Below, one piece after another: positions 26,477 through 36,395 of a stretch of 62,538 nucleotides of DNA. The DNA is from Sphingobacteriaceae bacterium (GTDB lineage: Bacteria > Bacteroidota > Bacteroidia > B-17B0 > Aurantibacillaceae), in assembly GCA_947453445.1 (NCBI GenBank), contig CANGGP010000014.1, positions 1 through 62,538 of the forward strand, read 5' to 3'. How positions within the stretch are numbered: the stretch's first letter is position 1; the number at the start of each line of letters is the position of its first letter. Under the pieces are notes generated by a model that was not told the origin of the DNA, ran no database searches, and saw only the letters and a list, made by a program, of their open reading frames with translations. The translations under genes and the position numbers were made by a program.

Positions 26477-28756
26477 TTAATTTAGCTTTTGACTGCCTCT
26501 TTCTTTCAGTGGCAAGCAGATTGTGAATGTGGTGCCAAGGTTCACAACACTTTCAACCGAAATACGACCACCTAGTAATTCAACCTGGTTTTTTACCAAA
26601 TACAGTCCCATGCCTTTGCCATCGATGTGTGGGTGGAAACGTTTGTATAAGCCAAACAGTTTATCGCCATGTGCTTTTAAATCAATGCCAATGCCATTGT
26701 CTTTGAATCTTAATTCGTACTCATCGTTTACAATTTTACCTGAAATTTGGGCAATTAAATCGTATTCAGGTTTTTTGTATTTAATGCTGTTGCTGATGAG
26801 GTTGTAAAAAATGCTTGTTAAATAAATTTTAACTGTGTATAAATAATGTTCGCCGTTTTCGAAATGGGTGAGTATTTCAAATGGTTTGCGGTGTTGGCTG
26901 CCTACAAACAAGTGTTTGATTTCATCCACCACTTTGCTAAGGTCAACTTCTTCTTTTAAGTCAACGATTTCGCTGCGTTTTTGTAAAATTTTATTCAAAT
27001 CCATGATCACTTCATCGAGCTTACCGGCTGCCTTGTGAATGCCGTTAATGGCTGTGCTTTGGTCTTCGATGCGTGTTAGTTGCGGCATGTTGAGGATGTT
27101 ACACAGGCCAAGAATATTGGCCACGGGTGCACGTAAGTCGTGTGATACAATATATTCGAATTGATCGAGGTTTTTATTGCGTTGCACCAATTCGGCAGTC
27201 ATGCGTTCTCTCTCAATTTCAATTGACTTACGTTCAGTAATCTCTTTAAGAGCAATGATTAAGCCGTTCACTTTATCATTTGTTTCGAGCATTGGGAAAA
27301 CCGTTACTTCAACAAATATTCGGTTGTCGTCCGGACCGAAATTTAATTCATAATTGATGGTTTCACCTTTAAGGGCGCGGCGATATATTTCAATGGCAGG
27401 GGTTCTTCGCTCATCGGGCAAATAATCAAACATTTTGCTGCCTTCAGTGAGTTCTTTTCCGAATACTTGCATAAAACCAATTTTGCTGGCCTCGTTGAAG
27501 GAAAGAATTTCAAATGACTTATCAAGAATAATGTAACCCACTTGAATGTTTTTTAAAACATGGCTAAGTACCGCTTCATTTTTGCTAAGGCGTTCGGTCA
27601 TTTCTTTTTGATGTGTGATGTCTTTAAAATTGATGATCACACAATCAATGTTTTTATCATCTAATCGGCTTCTAAAATGCGCTTCAATCCAAATGTAATC
27701 GTTTATTTCGCGGCGTATTTGCAATTGGTCGGTAAATTGCATGCCCGGTGTGCGCAATGCTTTTTGCATGAGGCCTTTCGCATCGTCGATGCTATTGGGG
27801 TGCAATAATTCAAAGAAGTCGCTATTGTTTAATTCGGCAAAGTTGTAACCAATGATTTTAAAAGTAGATTGACTTTGAAATTGTATTTTACCTTGCTCAT
27901 CGGTTAATACAATGGCTTCGGATAAATTTTCGAGCAAGGATTGAAATTTGGCATTGTGCAATTGCAACTGCACATTTTGTTTTACGATTTCGGTGGCTTC
28001 TCGAAAGTAAAGCACAATGGATGCTATTTCGGGCACATTGTACATGTTTTTGGCAATGCACTCAACAAGAATGGTTTCGTTGTTTTTCGATAAACTCCTA
28101 AACATAAATTGTTTGGTGGCATTGGCTTTGGTCGCCACTTCTTCAATTTTAAGTTTTACTGGATAAAGGTCTTCGGCATTGATATAAGAAGTAAAGTGTT
28201 GCCCATTTTCAACTTCATCGATGTCGCCAAAAATACGGGTAAAGGCAGGGGTAAAAAATTTGATGTTATAAATTTCATCAATCAATACCATGCCATCGAA
28301 ACTACTTTCGAAGAGCTTATTAAAGAAGTCGGTTTGATTGAAGATGAGTTTTCGCTTTAACTCATTTTTTTTGGTTTGTTGGTTTTTATTGATGGCCAAT
28401 TTAATGGCATGTGGTAATTTTTGTAATTGATCTTTCAGCAAATAATCGTCGGCGCCCTCTTTCATTAGCGTTACTGCGAAGTCGAGGGCTTTGTTATTGC
28501 TTAATATAATGAGTGGAATTTTTGTGTTTTGGGAGGCCAGCATTTGAATAACGTCGTACGAGGTAAGGCCATTTAAAAAGTGATCGCAAATCACCAAATC
28601 AATTTTGTGAAATTGAATTTCTACTTCAAATTCTACTTTCTTCTCTACACGAATGAGCTGAAAATTAAGACCTGCACTTTTAAGTTCTTGTTCAACATAC
28701 TCGCTGAATTCGGAAGATTGATCAACGTGTATGATATTTAGTGTTTGTACACCCAT
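26477..28756 (-). CDS. Receiver-PAS-histidine kinase
   Basis: 759 residues, soluble. It has an N-terminal receiver domain (residues 5-125, phospho-acceptor Asp58 in DLVICDHF, then DDYLLKDQL), three PAS domains (about 145-260, 268-385 with ITHQKEMTERLSKNE after it, 395-510), and a kinase core with His539 in FEYIVSHDLRAPVANILGL. The HATPase domain has N-box YNLISNSIKY, G1 FKDNGIGID and G2 GKGMGLYLVK. A receiver placed before the PAS and kinase parts suggests that an upstream phosphorelay feeds into it. No transmembrane segment. The 257-bp 5' region carries three ATTTGCAAAT-like palindromes. Confidence 0.92.
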   Translation of the reverse strand: MGVQTLNIIHVDQSSEFSEYVEQELKSAGLNFQLIRVEKKVEFEVEIQFHKIDLVICDHFLNGLTSYDVIQMLASQNTKIPLIILSNNKALDFAVTLMKEGADDYLLKDQLQKLPHAIKLAINKNQQTKKNELKRKLIFNQTDFFNKLFESSFDGMVLIDEIYNIKFFTPAFTRIFGDIDEVENGQHFTSYINAEDLYPVKLKIEEVATKANATKQFMFRSLSKNNETILVECIAKNMYNVPEIASIVLYFREATEIVKQNVQLQLHNAKFQSLLENLSEAIVLTDEQGKIQFQSQSTFKIIGYNFAELNNSDFFELLHPNSIDDAKGLMQKALRTPGMQFTDQLQIRREINDYIWIEAHFRSRLDDKNIDCVIINFKDITHQKEMTERLSKNEAVLSHVLKNIQVGYIILDKSFEILSFNEASKIGFMQVFGKELTEGSKMFDYLPDERRTPAIEIYRRALKGETINYELNFGPDDNRIFVEVTVFPMLETNDKVNGLIIALKEITERKSIEIERERMTAELVQRNKNLDQFEYIVSHDLRAPVANILGLCNILNMPQLTRIEDQSTAINGIHKAAGKLDEVIMDLNKILQKRSEIVDLKEEVDLSKVVDEIKHLFVGSQHRKPFEILTHFENGEHYLYTVKIYLTSIFYNLISNSIKYKKPEYDLIAQISGKIVNDEYELRFKDNGIGIDLKAHGDKLFGLYKRFHPHIDGKGMGLYLVKNQVELLGGRISVESVVNLGTTFTICLPLKERGSQKLN

Positions 28757-29013
28757 TGTTTTGGAATTAAAATATTTTGTAATTGCATGATACCTTTTGA
28801 AGCGGAAATAAATTTAAAAACACAAAAAATACTTGGGTCTTATGGTATCATTTGCAAATTGGATGATTGCTGCAAGGCAGTATGGGAAAGTTTACTTTTA
28901 CTAGTGTTGTGGGTATATTTGAATGTAATTTGCAAATCAGGAACACTTTCTTTGACGAAAGCATCAGAGCGGTACAGAAGGCATTGCAAATTACATGCAA
29001 ATACAAAATGCGA
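28757..29013 (-). promoter_or_regulatory. Leader region of the receiver-PAS-kinase gene with repeated palindromes
   Basis: The palindrome ATTTGCAAAT occurs at 28850-28859 and 28928-28937, with ATTGCAAAT at 28983-28991. The last two lie in a 13-bp perfect inverted repeat, ATGTAATTTGCAA (28923-28935) and TTGCAAATTACAT (28984-28996), with a 48-nt loop. This could be a protein-binding array or a leader RNA structure. The overlapping short ORFs are not convincing. Confidence 0.4.
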
Positions 29014-29202
29014 TTAATGGGCGGCAACGGCTTCAACGATGGAATAATACACCACCATTTTGTTTTGATCGAAATAAAAATTTTGACTTGAGCGCAACGA
29101 TACCGAACGGCCAAAAGATTTTTTTTGGTATTTGTTGCCGCGGCTTGATGGAAGTTCAAAAACTTGACCAATTTCTACATCTTTGAATTTTAATGTTTTC
29201 AT
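29014..29202 (-). CDS. Small protein of unknown function
   Basis: 62 residues. Composition looks protein-like: MKTLKFKDVEIGQVFELP opens like small beta-rich bacterial proteins, followed by a basic stretch (RGNKYQKKSFGRSVSLRSS) and NFYFDQNKMVVYYSIVEAVAAH. No family recognised. It is co-directional with the kinase gene, 257 bp upstream of it. Other overlapping frames here are shadows. Confidence 0.5.
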   Translation of the reverse strand: MKTLKFKDVEIGQVFELPSSRGNKYQKKSFGRSVSLRSSQNFYFDQNKMVVYYSIVEAVAAH

Positions 29203-29590
29203 GTGTTTGTGGTTTTTTATGAATTGCTTCGGTTAATTTTTTATATCATTTTTTTTATTCACCACTCCACCGGCTTGTGCCAATGAAGACGCGGATGATA
29301 AACAAGCCTTGTGCCAATATGTAAGTAATTGAATTACAAAGTCTTAAAAAATAACGAATAGCCTTTATTTCCAAAAAATGGAATAATTTCCATATTTTTT
29401 AATCGACCAAACCAGCGAATGCTTCGTTTAAGACTTTTTTCTTAGTCTAACGGTTATTAGCTTGATGACTTAACTGAAATGTAAAAAGCTTGCAATACAA
29501 TTTGTGTGTGACGCTATTTGCTTGGTGGCCGCTTGTTTAAAAGTCAAAATGTAACAGATGCGTTGTTGGGGATATTATGGCATTTTTTTT
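29203..29590. other. AT-rich gap between small gene and structured element
   Basis: No gene seen. It holds a direct repeat of CTTGTGCCAAT (29274-29284 and 29308-29318) and the motif TTTCCAAAAAATGGAATAA (29368-29386), which recurs exactly at 54688-54706. Confidence 0.5.
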
Positions 29591-29723
29591 GCGTGAGGGA
29601 TAGTAGCGTAAATCCTTTTTGTTCCCGCTTTTTCAGCGGGACAAAAAGATTGGAGCGGATAGCCCGACCCCCATGAAGCTTTGTTCGGCTGTTGGAGAAT
29701 TAGCTTCATAGGGGGGCACGCCC
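29591..29723 (+). repeat. Structured GCCCGAC...CGCCC intergenic element, copy B
   Basis: Begins GCGTGAGGGATAGTAGCG. The first hairpin is CTTTTTGTTCCCGCT...AGCGGGACAAAAAG (29615-29648, one bulged T). Then come GGAGCGGATA and GCCCGACC (29662-29669). A long stem follows: CCCCCATGAAGCT (29668-29680) with AGCTTCATAGGGGG (29702-29715, one bulged A). It ends in CACGCCC. The layout is the same as copy A, with different sequence in the paired arms. It lies about 170 bp upstream of the FIST kinase start. Confidence 0.78.
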
Positions 29724-29893
29724 AATATTTTACAAAATATCCCAAAATCTTACATCTGCAGTAAAAAGTTGGTTTAGGCTTTTTTCATTTTTGTAAACTT
29801 GAGGAACTTTGTAGTGGAAATGATGTGTGTGCTGTAAAATGAATTAATTGGAAAATAACAACTAAAAGCGGCACACACCACAATAAAAAAATT

Positions 29894-32800
29894 ATGCGCG
29901 TAAATGCTTATTTATACAAAAACGGGAGTTTCGAAACACACGATGACATTGCCTATAACAAAGGATTGCGTTATAGTTTGGTGTTGGGTTTCGGAAATAA
30001 AGAATTGCTGAACAAGGCAGATGTGTATCAGCAGATTGCATCTAAATTTAAGGGTGCACAAATAGCCTTGTGCTCAACGGCCGGCGAAATATTCGACGCC
30101 AAGTTGTACGACGATACAATTTCAATTACCGCCATTCAATTTGAGAATACGCCCATTAAAACGGCGCAAGTGAACATACAACAATACGCCAACAGTTATG
30201 AGGCGGGGATTGCTTTGGTAAAACAATTGGAAGGCAAAGATTTAAAACATATATTTTTATTGTCGGATGGTGGCTTGGTGAATGGCAGCGAATTGGTTTT
30301 GGGTGTTGAAAGTGCGCGTTTAGAAAATGTGAATGTTACCGGCGGTTTGGCAGGCGATGGCGATCGCTTTCAATCAACATTGGTGGGATTAAATATGCAA
30401 CCTGCCATTGGAAATATTGTGGCCATTGGCTTTTATGGCTCAGCCATCAACATTACAAATGGTAGCAATGGTGGTTGGGAAACATTTGGTTTGGAGCAAA
30501 CCATTACCAAATCGAAGAGCAATGTGTTGTATGAAATTGACAACAAAAACGCTTTGGATTTATACAAAATGTATTTGGGTAAATTTGCCAAAGATTTGCC
30601 GGGTTCGGCCTTGTTGTTTCCTTTATCGGTGAATTTACCCGGAAGTTGTGATACAGTGGTAAGAACCATTTTATCGATTGACACCGAAAACCAAAGCATG
30701 ATTTTTGCGGGTGATGTGCCTGAAGGATCGAAGGTGCGTTTTATGAAGGCGAACTTTGATAACCTGATTGAGGCGGCGAGTTTAGCTGCCAAAGAGAGTG
30801 TGGGCGAGACACATAGCGACAATACAAAATTGTCGGTATTAATTAGTTGTGTTGGTCGTAAATTAATTTTAAAAGACCGTGTGGATGAGGAATTGGAAGC
30901 CGTTAAAGAAGCCTTGGGTAAACACAGCATCACCACAGGATTTTATTCGTATGGAGAAATTGCCCCGTGTAACAGTCAAACATGTTGCGAATTGCATAAT
31001 CAAACCATGACGGTGACCACTTTTGAAGAGGATACGGTGGTGTTACATAAATTATTACAAAAACAAATTAATAAACATTTGGATGACGACATTCGCAATC
31101 ATCCGGCTGTTACGAGTTTATTACATGCCATCAACGGTTCGTATCAATCGTTTGAACAGGATAAGGATTTTTTGCACCATGCCTTTGATATCAGCGAAAA
31201 GGGATACCAGGAAGTACACAGCAATTTATTGAATGAGTTTAAACTCAAAAAATTGTCGATTGAAAAATTGAAAGAAGGTTTGGACAACATGAATCCTCAA
31301 GAATTGTTTGAAGCAAACAATGATGATGATGGTTTGTTTTCGGTGATTGATTACGTGAATTCAGAAATTTCGAAACGTAAAACAAGCGAGGCCAGTTTAT
31401 CGAGAACCAATGAATTACTCACTACACTATTGAGCAATTTGCACTCAGGCATTTTGATTGAAAACGAGGATCGGAAGATATTGTTCGCCAATGAATTATT
31501 CTGCGAGCAATTCGACATTCCGGCCAGTCCTGCTCAACTAATTGGTGCCGACTGTGCTGAATCGGCTGAACAAAATAAACACCATTTTAAAAAGCCTGAA
31601 GAATTTGTAAGTCGTATCAACGCCTTGTTGAGCAAGCGCGAAAAGGCTGCCAACATGGAGTTTGAAATGCAAAACGGTAAAATTCTTTCATTGGATTACA
31701 TACCGGTGTACATTCAAAATGAATATAAAGGTCATTTGTGGGAGTACACCGATGTAACTGAAAGGAAAAACAGCGAAAATGCCCTCATTAATTTAAATAA
31801 TTTAAAGGAAAATATTTTGAACGGCACCAATTTATCCTTGGTGTATGTTGATAAATCGGGCATGATTAAATCATTCAACCGCGGGTCAGAAGAAATGTTG
31901 GAATACAGTGCGGATGAGGTGGTGAATCAAAAAAACATCATGTCATTTTTCAGCAATGAAGAAATTGAAGCGCGTTCTAAAAAATTAAGTTACGACATGA
32001 AGATGTCGGTGCCGGCCACTTTTGAAACCTTGGTAGCCAAAGCCAAAAACGGTGTAGTGGACACCAATGAATGGACTTATTTTGGCAAGGACCATAAAAA
32101 ACAATTTGTTGTTTTATCAGTGTCACATATTAAAGATTCGAATACTGACCAAGAAGGTTATTTGTTTATTGCCCGCAACATTACCGAACAAATTGAGACT
32201 AAATTGGCCTTGCATGAAAGTGAAGCCAGGTACAAGGAAATTGTTGAAAAATCGACAGACATTATTTTTAAAACAAATGAAAGCGGACATTTTGTTTTTG
32301 TGAATCCTGTTGCTGAGCGCATTACAGGTTACAGCAAAGAAGAGTTTTTGAGTTTTAGATTTACTGACATAATAAGGGATGATTACAAGGTAAAAACAGA
32401 AAAGTTTTATGCACGTCAGATAAGGAAAAACATACCTTCTACATATTTTGAATTTCCAATTTTTGATAAATCCGGTAAAGAAGTTTGGATTGGTCAGAGT
32501 GTTCAATTGTCGTGGAAGGACGAGGAACAATTTGAGTTGATTGCATTGGCCATTGATATTACAAGACAGAAAAAAGCGGAGCGAGACATTATACAAAGTA
32601 ATCAGCGCTTAGAATTATTTCAAACCTTAATTAACCACACCTATGATGCCATTGAAGTATCGCGTGAAGACGGACAATTGTTGTATGTAAACAATGAGGC
32701 GGCGAATCGTTTTGGGATTGATGTGAATCGTTTGGATGAATATACTGTCAGTGATTTGGATCCGATGTTTCAGGATGAAGTGCGTTGGAAACGTAACTTA

Positions 32801-34897
32801 GAAGAGTTGAAGAACACTGATTTTATTACCCTTGAGAGTGAGAACATCAATCAAAAAACGGCTGAAGTTTTCCCGGTAGAGGTAACCATGCGTTATATAA
32901 AAATAAATAATACCGGGTATGTGATTGCCAATTCGCGCAATATTTCAACACGTAAAAAAATTGAACAGTTATTAAAATCACAGGAACAAAAATACCGTAA
33001 CATTATTGCCAACATGAATTTGGGTTTGTTGGAAGTAGATTTGGATGATAATATCCGTTTTGCCAACCAAAGCTTCACCCATATGTCGGGTTATGATTTG
33101 TTTGATTTGATTGGTAAAAAGGCAGCGAGTTTATTTACTTCACCTGAGAGTCAGGATTTAGTGAAATACAAAAACAGTTTACGCAAAGACGGCATTTCGG
33201 ATATTTACGAATTAAAAGTATCGACAAAACAAGGCGAATTAAAATGGTGGCTGATCAGTGGTGCGCCACTTTACAACGAAAGCGGGCAATTAATAGGCAC
33301 CATAGGTATTCACTTGGACATCACTGCACAAAAGAAATTGGAAGAGGATCTTGAAAAGGCCAAAACCAAGGCAGAAGAAGGATCAAAAGCAAAAGAATCA
33401 TTTATTGCGAACATGAGTCATGAGATTAGAACACCTTTAAATGCCATTACAGGAATGATTCGCGAGTTGGGCAAAGAGAAGCTAAATTCTAAACAAAAAG
33501 CCTATGTGCAAAACAGTGAAAATGCATCCAAGCATTTGTTATCGGTGATCAATAATATTTTGGATATTTCTAAAATTGAAGCAGGTGAATTGAATATTGA
33601 AAATGAGCATTTCATTTTGAGTGAATCATTGAACAAAGTGATTACCATGTTGAAGCCGCGCGCGGAAGAAAAGGGCATCTTATTAAAATTGGCCATTCAA
33701 CCGGCTGTGCATGATGCAGTGATGGGAGATGCATTGCGTGTTGAGCAAATACTGATTAATTTATTAGGTAATGCCATTAAGTTTACCACTAGTGGTTTTG
33801 TACAATTAAGTTGTAAGGTTTTAAAAAGTATTGCCAATGGTCAGCAAATAGAATTAAAAGTTACTGATACCGGTGTAGGGATGGAAGCAACTTATTTGAA
33901 CAGAATATTTTCGAAATTTTCACAAGAAGATAAGTCGACTTCACGCAAATATGGCGGAACCGGATTGGGTATGGCCATTACATATCAATTGGTGCAATTA
34001 ATGCATGGTGAAATTTTGGTAGATAGTGTAAAAAACAAAGGCAGTGAATTTTCGGTGATTTTAGACTTCAATAGGAGTAACAAGGAAGTTGAAGTTAGCG
34101 AAGCTGTTGAGGTTTCGAATGAGCATTTACAAGATTTGAGTATTTTATTGGTTGAAGACAATGAAATGAATCGCTTGGTGGCACAAAACACTTTAAAGTA
34201 TTATGGCTGTAAAATTACTGAGGCTGTAAATGGTTTGGAAGCCATTAAAATGTTGAGAAAAAAATCATTCGACATTATTTTAATGGATATTCAAATGCCG
34301 GAAATGAATGGTATTGAAGCCACCAAAATGATTCGTACACAATTAAACATTAAAACCCCTATTATTGCTTTAACTGCCAATGCTTTTAAAACTGAGTTGG
34401 AAGAATGTAAAGCCGCGGGCATGGAAGCTTATGTAACCAAACCTTTTGATGAAGCCAATTTGGTGAAGACAATTTTGAATTATACCAAAGCCCAAGCGAA
34501 CGTGCAGGCTTTTCAAATTCAAAATAACAATGATATAAAAACTGAAATGCTTTATAATTTAAAGCGTTTAAATGAACTCAGTCGTGGTGATGCCAGCCTT
34601 TTGAATAAAATTATTCAACTCTTCCTCGATCAAACCAGTTCAACTTTGCAAATGATGGGTACCAAGTTGAAGGAAAAAGATTTTGATGAAGTATCGCGTT
34701 TGGCACATAAAATTAAACCAAACCTATTAAACGTGGGTATTGATTCATTAAAGGATGATATTGATGCATTGGAATTTATTAATAAAACAGAGGCCAATTT
34801 TAACGACATAGAAAACCACTATGTGAAGGTTGAAAAAACTTTGGATCAAGTTTTTAAATCATTGCAGTTAAAATTTCCGAACAAACACTTGAATTAA
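29894..34897 (+). CDS. FIST-multiPAS hybrid histidine kinase with receiver and Hpt domains
   Basis: 1667 residues, no membrane segment, so a cytosolic sensor. It has FIST_N (about 1-215: ALCSTAGEIFD, GGLAGDGDRFQSTLVG) and FIST_C (about 220-375: SALLFPLSVN, ILSCVGRK-type block, FYSYGEIAP). A linker is followed by five PAS domains (about 505-625, 635-770, 775-895, 905-1025, 1030-1150), then HisKA with His1176 in NMSHEIRTPLNAI and HATPase (LLGNAIKF, DTGVGM, GGTGLGMAI). A receiver with Asp1465 in IILMDIQMPEMNG and a C-terminal Hpt with His1605 in RLAHKIKPNLL complete it. FIST domains are thought to bind small ligands such as amino acids. The protein contains every step of a four-part phosphorelay except the final output regulator. 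Confidence 0.95.
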   Translation: MRVNAYLYKNGSFETHDDIAYNKGLRYSLVLGFGNKELLNKADVYQQIASKFKGAQIALCSTAGEIFDAKLYDDTISITAIQFENTPIKTAQVNIQQYANSYEAGIALVKQLEGKDLKHIFLLSDGGLVNGSELVLGVESARLENVNVTGGLAGDGDRFQSTLVGLNMQPAIGNIVAIGFYGSAINITNGSNGGWETFGLEQTITKSKSNVLYEIDNKNALDLYKMYLGKFAKDLPGSALLFPLSVNLPGSCDTVVRTILSIDTENQSMIFAGDVPEGSKVRFMKANFDNLIEAASLAAKESVGETHSDNTKLSVLISCVGRKLILKDRVDEELEAVKEALGKHSITTGFYSYGEIAPCNSQTCCELHNQTMTVTTFEEDTVVLHKLLQKQINKHLDDDIRNHPAVTSLLHAINGSYQSFEQDKDFLHHAFDISEKGYQEVHSNLLNEFKLKKLSIEKLKEGLDNMNPQELFEANNDDDGLFSVIDYVNSEISKRKTSEASLSRTNELLTTLLSNLHSGILIENEDRKILFANELFCEQFDIPASPAQLIGADCAESAEQNKHHFKKPEEFVSRINALLSKREKAANMEFEMQNGKILSLDYIPVYIQNEYKGHLWEYTDVTERKNSENALINLNNLKENILNGTNLSLVYVDKSGMIKSFNRGSEEMLEYSADEVVNQKNIMSFFSNEEIEARSKKLSYDMKMSVPATFETLVAKAKNGVVDTNEWTYFGKDHKKQFVVLSVSHIKDSNTDQEGYLFIARNITEQIETKLALHESEARYKEIVEKSTDIIFKTNESGHFVFVNPVAERITGYSKEEFLSFRFTDIIRDDYKVKTEKFYARQIRKNIPSTYFEFPIFDKSGKEVWIGQSVQLSWKDEEQFELIALAIDITRQKKAERDIIQSNQRLELFQTLINHTYDAIEVSREDGQLLYVNNEAANRFGIDVNRLDEYTVSDLDPMFQDEVRWKRNLEELKNTDFITLESENINQKTAEVFPVEVTMRYIKINNTGYVIANSRNISTRKKIEQLLKSQEQKYRNIIANMNLGLLEVDLDDNIRFANQSFTHMSGYDLFDLIGKKAASLFTSPESQDLVKYKNSLRKDGISDIYELKVSTKQGELKWWLISGAPLYNESGQLIGTIGIHLDITAQKKLEEDLEKAKTKAEEGSKAKESFIANMSHEIRTPLNAITGMIRELGKEKLNSKQKAYVQNSENASKHLLSVINNILDISKIEAGELNIENEHFILSESLNKVITMLKPRAEEKGILLKLAIQPAVHDAVMGDALRVEQILINLLGNAIKFTTSGFVQLSCKVLKSIANGQQIELKVTDTGVGMEATYLNRIFSKFSQEDKSTSRKYGGTGLGMAITYQLVQLMHGEILVDSVKNKGSEFSVILDFNRSNKEVEVSEAVEVSNEHLQDLSILLVEDNEMNRLVAQNTLKYYGCKITEAVNGLEAIKMLRKKSFDIILMDIQMPEMNGIEATKMIRTQLNIKTPIIALTANAFKTELEECKAAGMEAYVTKPFDEANLVKTILNYTKAQANVQAFQIQNNNDIKTEMLYNLKRLNELSRGDASLLNKIIQLFLDQTSSTLQMMGTKLKEKDFDEVSRLAHKIKPNLLNVGIDSLKDDIDALEFINKTEANFNDIENHYVKVEKTLDQVFKSLQLKFPNKHLN

Positions 34898-34950
34898 TGA
34901 TTGGGCTTCACCGATAATTGTTAAGGGAAGTTTTGGACTAAAGTTTTGAT

Positions 34951-36114
34951 TTAGTGATTATGCGCAGGAATTGAAAAGTAAAAAGTAGAGCCTTTGTTTT
35001 CTTGACTTTCAACCCAAAACTTGCCTTTGTTTTTATCAATAAATTCTTTGCAAATAATTAGTCCTAGTCCTGTGCCTTTTTCCATTTTGGTGCCAGGGGT
35101 AGAAACGTTTTCGTTGAATTGAAATAATTTATCGATTCTTTCTTTCGACATGCCAAGGCCATTGTCTTTAATCGACACAATAACATCATCATTGAGCTGA
35201 TGCACCTCCAAGAATATTTTACCTTCAGGATATGTAAATTTAATGGCATTGTTGAGTAAATTTCGAATTACTGCGCCAATTAATGATTTATCGGCAAAGA
35301 CATAAAGTTCGTTCGGGAAATTTTTTTGGATTTTGATGTTTTTTAATTTGGCGGAGGCAAACAAGCTGAGTTCAGTTTCGGTTGTTAATTCTACCAGATC
35401 AAATAATTGCGGATTGTAATCCATTTTACCGGTTTGCGAATAGGTCCATTCTGTAAGGTTTATCAGTAAATTGTTGGCCCTTTGAGATGAAAGTTTAATT
35501 AATTCAACCAATTCATCGAGTTGTTCATAGTTTGTTGACCTTACTTGTTCTTGCAACAATTGACTTAAACCAAGAATTGAATTGAATGGGCTTTTTAAAT
35601 CGTGGGAAATAATTTTAAAAAATTTATCCTTGGTAGCATTTAAAGCAATAAGTTTATTCTCATTGTTTTTACTTTCAGTTATGTCGTAACATGAACCCAT
35701 GTATCCAAGAAATGTGTTGTCTAAGTCATAAAGTGGCTGACCATAATCTCTAATCCAGCAGTAATCTCCTTTGGCATTTTTCATGCGGTATTCCATCATA
35801 AAAGCTTCACGTTTATCGAAACTGTTCACATAGGTTTTTAGGCACTGATCAAAATCGTCAGGATGAACTCCTTCAGCCCAACCATTGCCAAATTCTTGTT
35901 CCATGGTTCTGCCTGTGAAATTAAGCCAGGTAGTGTTAAAATAATCGCATAATTTATCTAGGCGCGAACGCCAAATCAGTGCCGGAAAATTTTGGAAAAT
36001 TTTCAAGTATAATTCTTTCGCCGTTGTTATTTCAACCTGGCTTACTTTTAAAGCTGCATTTTCTTTTTCAAGAAAATCAATTTTTGCTTTTAATGCTTCT
36101 AGAGAATTTTCCAT
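34951..36114 (-). CDS. PAS-domain sensor histidine kinase
   Basis: 387 residues, soluble. A short N-terminal coiled coil (LEALKAKIDFLEKENAALKVSQ) precedes one PAS/PAC domain (residues 35-155, ALIWRSRLDKLCDYFNTTWLNFTGRT ... WIRDYGQPLYDLDNTFLGYMGSCYDIT). HisKA follows with His171 in FKIISHDLKSPFNSILGLSQLL, then HATPase (LLNNAIKFT, IKDNGLGMS, KGTGLGLIICKEFI). No receiver partner is adjacent. It is convergent with the FIST kinase gene, with about 50 bp between their stops. Confidence 0.93.
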   Translation of the reverse strand: MENSLEALKAKIDFLEKENAALKVSQVEITTAKELYLKIFQNFPALIWRSRLDKLCDYFNTTWLNFTGRTMEQEFGNGWAEGVHPDDFDQCLKTYVNSFDKREAFMMEYRMKNAKGDYCWIRDYGQPLYDLDNTFLGYMGSCYDITESKNNENKLIALNATKDKFFKIISHDLKSPFNSILGLSQLLQEQVRSTNYEQLDELVELIKLSSQRANNLLINLTEWTYSQTGKMDYNPQLFDLVELTTETELSLFASAKLKNIKIQKNFPNELYVFADKSLIGAVIRNLLNNAIKFTYPEGKIFLEVHQLNDDVIVSIKDNGLGMSKERIDKLFQFNENVSTPGTKMEKGTGLGLIICKEFIDKNKGKFWVESQENKGSTFYFSIPAHNH

Positions 36115-36316
36115 TTTGATGTGTTTTGGAAGAAAAGCAGTTTAAAAAATTAAATGTGATTTGCTAAATTCCCTCATTTTCGGCGAAAGTAGTGCAAGAA
36201 GCTTAAATCTGCAAGTTTAAACGAGGGCTTTTTGTAAAACTGAATGCCAAGAATTTCTTTGATTTATTGTGAGACCCCGTTAATTTGAAGGCGGAAGTTT
36301 GATAGCACATTGATTC

Positions 36317-36374
36317 AATTTGTGCAATCCTCCGCAACTCCTTGGAGTTGCAGAGGCTGGGTTTTGCACAAATT
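36317..36374. repeat. Nested inverted repeat (cruciform or hairpin)
   Basis: Outer arms AATTTGTGCAA (36317-36327) and TTGCACAAATT (36364-36374), 11 bp perfect. They enclose CCTC-c-GCAACTCC-tt-GGAGTTGC-a-GAGG (36329-36356), an 8-bp perfect stem extended by 4 bp after one mismatch. No T-run follows on either strand, so this is not a classic terminator. It lies 3' of a small leftward ORF and 200 bp upstream of the PAS kinase gene. Confidence 0.65.
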
Positions 36375-36395
36375 TGTCCACTTCAACACAAAATC

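Noticed and set aside
28745-29171. Frames of 90 and 107 codons around the kinase leader
   Set aside because: They overlap each other on opposite strands, cover the palindromes and have unlikely composition; only the 62-codon gene at 29014-29202 is kept.
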